64,000 bases of DNA, from assembly GCA_029783825.1 (NCBI GenBank), contig JAREIK010002997.1, forward strand, positions 16,296-80,295, in the 5' to 3' direction. Within the stretch, counting starts at the first letter, position 1. Every line of letters starts with the position of its first letter. The translations under genes and the position numbers were made by a program. This DNA comes from Sapria himalayana (Eukaryota; Streptophyta; Magnoliopsida; Malpighiales; Rafflesiaceae). The notes under the pieces are model-generated. The model worked only from the letters and a program-made list of their open reading frames with translations, was not told where the DNA came from and ran no database searches. Positions 58,115 through 64,000 of the stretch are shown here, one piece after another.

Positions 58115-58478
58115 ATACTCTTCTTTTACTTTACATTGTTTCTCAACATAGTATTCAAAGCCAAAATCTTATGGAATACAAATTCTTGAGTGTGTGACTT
58201 GCATTTTGAATGGACAGAAACTTTTAATATTTTATTACAATATAACAAAAAAACATTTTAGAAATTATATGATAAAAAGTTGGAGATATTTCTCAAATAC
58301 TCTTTTGTTACTTTGCATTGTTTCTCAACATGGTATCAATACCAAAATCTTATAGAATACAAATTTTTGAGTGTGCGGCTTGAATTTTGAATTTGCTGAC
58401 ACTTTTAATATTTTATTACAATATAACAACAAATTATTTTTGAAATTATATGATAAAAAAGTAGGATATATTTCTCAC
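58115..58478 (+). mobile_element. 182-bp tandem duplication carrying an LTR end plus primer-binding site
   Basis: Two copies, 182 bases apart, each contain TTTCTCAACA followed directly by a tRNA-iMet primer-binding-site-like sequence: TAGTATTCAAAGCC at 58149 and TGGTATCAATACC at 58331. The AACA end plus TGGTATCA is the hallmark of an LTR/internal junction. Each copy continues with about 150 bases of similar leader (GAATACAAATT, TTTTAATATTTTATTACAAT). This is a decayed retrotransposon junction that was later duplicated in tandem. No coding part is visible. Confidence 0.7.
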
Positions 58479-59657
58479 TAAAATATAAAAATTTAGAATC
58501 TTGTTCAAATTTTAGTAAAGATCTCATACTAATTATCAGCCTAAAATTTTTTATCATCAATTTTTTAGTTATATATACAAAAAATATTAGATATGTAGTG
58601 CATCCAATTATAATTATACAAATTCTTAAATTATATAGAGTCTAATGCACCATTTTTTGTAAATTATTTAACATATCTTCTAAGATGACCCATCTAGTAC
58701 TCTAGTACTAGTTTTAAAGTTATATATTTTTTAAAATATTTATATTTGACTAGATTTTATTTCTCATTTAGTATTTTTTCTATTTATCATATTAAAACTT
58801 GTCCATACAATATATGCGTGACTCTTAATACTAAATCTTTTGCTTACTTGAGGAATAACACTAGAGAAGAAAGGTTTCTCTACATCATCTAAATATTTGG
58901 ATCTTTATATAAATATTGTACATAGTGCACAATCCTTCTGCTTTAGCATAAGGTCTGAGAGAAATTCATATATCAATGTCTTACCATCAAAATTTAAAGA
59001 ATACATATGATAAGTCTTGAACCCAATACATTGGATAAAGATATATTGAATAAGGACATGAGCTCCAACAAATACATATAATATAAAAATTTCTTAGATG
59101 ATTTGTCATTTTAGTATTATTCTCAAACAAATACTTTTAAATTCAAATTTCTTATAAGATTTGGTTCATTAAAATTTATGTAACAACATACTAAATTTAA
59201 TTCATTATATGGATCAAATGTATTATTTATAATATTTAATTAACTAAAATTTAAGTTAAATTTTACTAGGAAAGAACTATAAACTCAAAAATAAGTAAGA
59301 ACATAACAAATAGAATAATTAAAATAAATAATAAAAAATATATTAATCTTATGATGCAAAGCATTAATTAGATAAAATATTACTTTTTATTATATATCTT
59401 TATATCTTTACAAGTTTAAAGATTATACAAAATATAAAGATTATACAAATTATTATTATTTATATCTTTATATCTTATAAATATAAAGATATTTATTATA
59501 TATCTTTATAAGTTTAAATAATTAAGCTTAAAGATTATACAAAATATAATATCTATTATACAAAATTCTCACTCAACACATAATTTATGAGAGATTAATA
59601 TATTAATTATCTTACCTATAAAAATCAAAAAGATTTAATTTATATTTGTCAATTGTG
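58479..59657. other. AT-rich stretch without recognisable genes
   Basis: AT-rich sequence. The only structure seen is a local imperfect direct duplication around 59390-59560, in which TATATCTTTATA, AAGTTTAAA and AAAGATTATACAAAATATAA recur about 108 bases apart. Confidence 0.6.
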
Positions 59658-60050
59658 CAGGGTAGCCCGGACTCGGCCCGGACCCGGCCCAAAGCCTAGC
59701 ACGACATGCAATAGTACCATGACCATGTATGTTCCGAGTAGACCCTCAGTATGAGTCTTGTCGTGCCGTGCTAGGGGTTTTCGGCCCAGGTGCCACGCCA
59801 GGCACGTGGGCATGGCGTGGGTGACGACGCACTGAGTTGTGCCTGATAGGGGGACGACATCTTGATGGCCAATACGCAATGGCAGTATGACGGCACGACA
59901 TCAAAACTCTAATTTTGTAAAAATTTGACCGACCCGACTCGAACCAACCAGCCCAGACCCTGGTATTTTTTGGGTTGTGGGCCCTTGCCAAGTTTGCCCT
60001 CCAAGGAACCATTCTATGCCAGGCACGACACTATAGCTCGGTTGGGCCCT
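59658..60050 (+). mobile_element. GC-rich island, possible hAT-type transposon end
   Basis: After kilobases of AT-rich DNA the composition jumps. The segment begins CAGGGTAGCCCGGACTCGG and is dense in GGCCCGG, GCACGAC and GTGCCGTGC words up to GGTTGGGCCC. Plant hAT elements often begin CAGGG and carry GGCCCGGCACGG-like subterminal sequence, which is why I suggest this class. No matching opposite end or 8-bp target duplication was found, and no transposase is present. The two overlapping minus-strand open frames here are a result of high GC content, without recognisable motifs. Confidence 0.35.
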
Positions 60051-60879
60051 AAAATGTCATCTAATTAGTATCGAACAAAAGACCCATAACTTTAAACAAA
60101 GATATTGTTCATCTTAAAAAAATATTTTATGTGACCCACAACAACACGCAACCACTATTGTATGGCATAATTATTGTTTTCTAATTTATATTAAACATGC
60201 ATAGTGATGGATTAGCCATTTTAACAAAATAATTTGGTTAGTTAATTAGGTCTTGAGTCATTAGTGCCCAAAAACAACTCATGCCTAGTACCTAAGTAGC
60301 TCTGCACATGCCACATTTTCATGGGTAACTAGTCACAATTGTTTGCCCATGATTCTAGCACAAACGATGCTTGGGCAAAAGTAATGGGTCATAACTAGCA
60401 CATTGGGCTAGCCAACACCCCAACCACAAATGGCATATGGGACCACTAAATGAGGCTTAGTAAAACCCACGGTCTCATTCCATACAAGACCATGCCATGC
60501 TGAACTAGATAGACACTCATACCACAATAAAATGCTCATAAGAGTGCCCCAAGGACTGTGTCACTTAGTCAAAACTCTAGACCTGTGATACATGACCCGA
60601 CGGCCACAATCAATGACAAATAGTGAAAGCATATAGTATCTATGAACTATCAAATACTATATTACACAATATATTTTTTATATTATTTATTTAATACATG
60701 AATACAAGAATACATAAAAATTATATTAGAGCACTCCTTTTTACTATGATCATCCTTTTCCTTATAACTTAAGTGCAAAATATGAATCCAAACAAAAAGT
60801 AATCTCAAAAATTCTAATATAATGATTTATCTCAAACCTGAAAATAATCAAAGTGAATGAAAAATCAACATATGCTTAT
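60051..60879. other. Intergenic stretch, no gene recognised
   Basis: Mixed-composition sequence with moderately GC-rich words up to about 60600 and AT-rich sequence after that. Expected downstream exons of the neighbouring ARM-repeat pseudogene were looked for on the minus strand and not seen, so the pseudogene is truncated here. Confidence 0.55.
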
Positions 60880-61794
60880 CTTGCAATTTGAATCAGTTGC
60901 CACAAATTGTCCCAATAATAAGGCATCTTCCCTCTAGCTCTCAGGGCAACATGAGATATTTATCAGATAAACCTTTAGTGAATTATTAAAAGAAAATTTA
61001 AATATCAAAATTACAATAAATTAAAGTAAATTCAGAGAGTAACTTTAGATAATGATATAAAAATAGAATTAGATCAGATACATAATGAATAGAGATTTAA
61101 TTTTCCACAAAATGCTACAAATAGAAATACCTGAGCAAACCGATAACAAGATGCAATGCCCTAGTAGATAGAACTTCTTTCTTAATGTTTGGAGATGAAT
61201 GAACCAAATTTTCAATCACACCTACCTACAACAATAAAAATAATTGTTCCAAATAAGAAAACAAAGGGCAAGATCAAAATTTCAGAATAATGATAACTAA
61301 AAAAATAATTGAGGTCTCAATTTTTAAGTATAATGTATAGCAACATCTTCTGAGCACAATATTAAGATGAGAGTGGGCGGAGCAATGCACTCGATAATCT
61401 AAAAAAATAGCAATCACAATAAGGAACATCACCTGATTTTTATTCTCGTCATTCTTGTAAGCTAAGGTTCTCAATGCCCCAGTAGATTCCCTTTGTACTT
61501 TGGTGACAAAGGGGTCTAACAATTCGGCCATAGGTCGTATCACACCATTCATCCTGAAAAAAACTCATTAATAGAAAGCATTGTGCACATTGCCAAAAGT
61601 GATTGCATTAAAAATAGCAACCTAATATGAGTTTTGATGGTGGTATTCTCATTCGCAAGGTTGGTGATCGCATCAACAGCCCGTCTTAGGATGCTATTTA
61701 TTGCTTGAGAAGTAGATCCATCTTGGTGCCTCTTCAACATGTACACAAGAGGTGGCAAAGCACCTGTGTCAATAATAAGCTACTGATGTTCTAG
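60880..61794 (-). pseudogene. Pseudogene fragment of a plant ARM-repeat/BTB protein (ARIA/ABAP1 family), five exons
   Basis: Intact relatives have N-terminal armadillo repeats and a C-terminal BTB domain; Arabidopsis ARIA interacts with the ABA transcription factor ABF2 and ABAP1 acts in cell-cycle control. Here only part of the ARM region remains, with introns. Exon A (61622-61794) reads DTGALPPLVYMLKRHQDGS and RRAVDAITNLANENTTIKTH. Exon B (61433-61553) reads ELLDPFVTKVQREST and GALRTLAYKNDENKNQ. Exon C (about 61327-61398) reads APPTLILILCSEDVAIHY, exon D (61131-61225) ENLVHSSPNIKKEVL, and exon E (60880-60955) REDALLLGQFVATDSNCK. Disabling changes are TAG for Gln at 61780-61782 (EHQ*LIID) and at 60934-60936 (PES*RED), loss of the exon C donor, loss of the exon E acceptor AG, and an exon E donor of AT instead of GT. 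Earlier ARM repeats and the BTB domain are absent. Identification is by remembered family sequence and is strong. Confidence 0.9.
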
Positions 61795-63300
61795 CTATTC
61801 CACAACAAATTGGTAAAAGTTAATGAGTGTAACATGTAAACACAGCACAAACAATAGTCAGCAATAGAATGCTGCAATAGCTTACAAATTGAACAACTAA
61901 AGCCATATAGTGTGTGAGACACTTCATTGTTCTTGGATTTTGAACTCATGAGTTACTCACAAATTTTATTTAATTCATTCTTAACTAATATTACCATATT
62001 AATATTTTAGAAAAATAAATAATATATTAATTAATACTAGTTATTATAGTTTATAATCATACCTTTTGTATTTTTTACTTTTTCTTATTATTTCTTTATT
62101 ATTATTGATGGAAGCACCTAACATCTAGACAGCTTCAATTCATTGGCCCATTATATTATATGAGATGATTTTGTATTATTTTTTTACTCAGAGTTTTTCA
62201 TCAAGTTTTATGTTTGGCATAGAATTATGTATAGTATCAAAGCCAAAACTCTAAGGAAAACAAACATTGAGGCATGTAAGTGTTCAAAAGCCTAAAATAT
62301 GAGAGAACATACATTGTGCCAACACATGGGACAAGGGCGTACATGCTACAGTAACACCCCATATACTACCATCACATACTGTGTGAGATGAGCATCAACT
62401 CCATAAAGAGGATGTTGATTGGGTATGCATGACATGAGAGTTTGTGCATGGTAGTAGGCACCTCAATTGCACAATAGGCATTGCAGTTGTGTATTATTGT
62501 TTTTGTTGATAGTGTGCATAGTTGTGCATGGTAATATGGCAAAATAGTAGGCACTTCAATTATATGATTTGGGCAGAAACTAAAATTTGGGGAGAATCCA
62601 AATTAAGTTTAATTTTTTGGCATAACTTCAATTTTTGGGATAACAAATGATTTATCACATTACAATAAAAATGATTTATCTACTTGTAAATTTACTTTAA
62701 AATATCAATCTATGATATATATATTCATCATATGATATATAAATTATAGAGATAATCTCTTGTGTATGCATACAAGCATCATATTGCACATCACTATTAT
62801 CTTAGATGCATATTTATATTAAAGTATAAACTTTTATATTTTTTTTATAAAGTTTGTTTTATTAATTATATAACCCTCTCTTTCGGCGGAGGAATACCAT
62901 TGTTTACAAGCTAATTTCTACCCATTTCCAATTTACATTCATTCATAAACTTTAACATATAATATTTAAAGTAACATTAAAACTATCAAGTGCCATGAAA
63001 ATACACTTTTCTTTCTCTTTATGAAGTTTCTTAGTGCTAACATTTCTATTTCCATTAAACTTCTGCCATTAAATCTTTATGCTTTGTATTTCCGGTTTGC
63101 TAGCTGCCATTCCTGTTCATTTAGCTCTGCTAATCTTCTAGTCCATTTGATTCTCTGAGCTTTTTGTGCTTGCATATGCTTGTTATGTTCAGATTTCTTC
63201 CCAGTAGTTTTGTGACCCCTACAGCCTTTTTCTTTTTTGGAAGTTCTGCTTGCATGTTGTCCTCCTCGATACTTATTACATACACTTATAATTGACACTT
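61795..63300. other. AT-rich stretch with one more primer-binding-site-like relic
   Basis: No gene recognised. At 62232-62244 TAGTATCAAAGCC, followed by AAAAC, resembles the tRNA-iMet primer-binding sites at 58149 and 58331, but no AACA LTR end precedes it, so it is a weak retroelement relic. The minus-strand open frame 63077-63340 (87 codons, Lys/Arg-rich) has no recognisable motif and is left uncalled. Confidence 0.5.
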
Positions 63301-63419
63301 TTACACACCAACTTTTACCGACACTTATACTGCTTAACACTTATTTACAGACACTTATAACTCTTATTAATCTTGCCGACACTTTTGTATAACAGACACT
63401 CCAAATACTCATAATAGAT

Positions 63420-63900
63420 ATCAGCTTTTTCCAAGCTCATATCTGGCAGTTTTATAAAGCTGAGGTCTGTCAGTTTTTTCAAGCTGATATCTGTCTACAT
63501 ATACATGTAAGTAGACCAATAGCTGGAAAACAGTTTTTACCAGCTTATTCTAGCACATACTGCCTACATGTACATGTAAGTAGACTAGAAAATACCAGCT
63601 GAAAACCATCTGTTTTCTAGAACAGCAGTTTTGGAGAGTTATATTGTAGAAGTTCCAGTACATATACATATAGCAGACATCAGTTTTCTAGAACAGCAGC
63701 TAGAAAAACCTTATAGAAGTTCCAGCAGTTTTGTAAGAGTGTCTACCTTACACCAACATACACCAGACCCACCAACTTACATCCTCACACCTTTACAGAC
63801 CCTTATATGTGTCTGCAAGAGTGTCTACCTTACACCCTTACAAACCCTTACAGACCCTTATACCAACTTACTCCCTTACAGCAGCTGGATAACAACAGCA
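63420..63900 (+). repeat. Imperfect ~70-bp tandem repeats in CT-rich sequence
   Basis: TACATGTAAGTAGAC occurs at 63502 and 63571 (69), TTTTCTAGAACAGCAG at 63613 and 63684 (71), and AGAGTGTCTACCTTACACC at 63736 and 63818 (82). Three 23-24-base copies of an AAGCT(C/G)A(T/G)(A/G)TCTG-type unit lie at about 63429-63497. The arrangement suggests a repetitive leader or LTR-like region continuing beyond the window; no element ends are visible. Confidence 0.65.
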
Positions 63901-64000
63901 ACCTAACCAATAGACTCAACTTCATCTTCTCTTCAAGGCAACTTTTCCTTTTTTTAGCCAAATTTCTTCATGTAATTCCATGCAAAATTATTAACAAAGA

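Noticed and set aside
59649..60012. Two overlapping minus-strand open frames of 76 and 88 codons
   Set aside because: Stop-poor frames caused by high GC content in a transposon-like island; composition is Arg/Pro/Gly-rich without domains.
60880..61794. TAG reassigned to glutamine, as in some green algae and ciliates, since all stops replace Gln
   Set aside because: The ARM-repeat copy also has broken splice donors and acceptors and lost exons, and the region carries land-plant CACTA and LTR elements. Deamination of CAG is the simpler explanation.
63077..63340. 87-codon basic open frame on the minus strand
   Set aside because: Lys/Arg/Gln-rich but no family recognised and no neighbouring gene structure; could be a retroelement relic but cannot be supported.
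63631..63906. 91-codon plus-strand open frame
   Set aside because: Lies within ~70-bp imperfect repeats (its PPT and TPLQTL segments are repeat translations); chance open frame.

Overview
This window looks like nuclear DNA from a land plant, from a repeat-dominated, probably heterochromatic region. The evidence is CACTA-type transposon ends, LTR retrotransposon ends followed by a tRNA-iMet primer-binding site, and a broken multi-exon copy of a plant ARM-repeat/BTB gene (ARIA/ABAP1 family). I found no intact protein-coding gene, rRNA, tRNA or CRISPR array.

Layout: about 43 kb of 64 kb (roughly two thirds) is a strongly degenerate tetranucleotide satellite. It runs as TATC on the + strand from 1 to about 8439, and as GATA on the + strand from about 13277 to 25570 and from about 28738 to 51348. 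The first island (8440-13276) holds a Ty3/gypsy-like LTR fragment, a (TA)n tract, a CACTA-like end with CCGACC subterminal motifs, a very AT-rich region with a 552-bp tandem repeat, exon-like remnants of a transposon gene, and a second CACTA-like end with TAGCTAGGGA motifs. The satellite changes polarity across this island. The second island (25580-28737) is a 1.5-kb LTR plus primer-binding site and part of an internal leader with a 24-bp minisatellite; satellite polarity is unchanged across it. The right edge (51349-64000) starts with a degenerate CACTA terminus. It continues with five tandem copies of a roughly 635-bp exon-containing block, AT-rich filler with further LTR-end/PBS relics, a short GC-rich island, the ARIA/ABAP1 pseudogene on the minus strand (60880-61794), and a CT-rich area with ~70-bp imperfect repeats.

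There are no genes working together here. The interest is structural. The satellite is not uniform: the last domain contains superimposed segmental duplications at offsets of about 4.4-5.0 kb, 1.16-1.19 kb and 0.89-0.90 kb. Two unrelated dead genes share an excess of TAG stops where the parent most likely had CAG (Gln), as expected from deamination of methylated cytosine in CHG sites. The many long Leu/Ser/Ile/Tyr open frames are by-products of a 4-base repeat that lacks stops on one strand and are not annotated as genes. All family names come from pattern recognition, without database searches.
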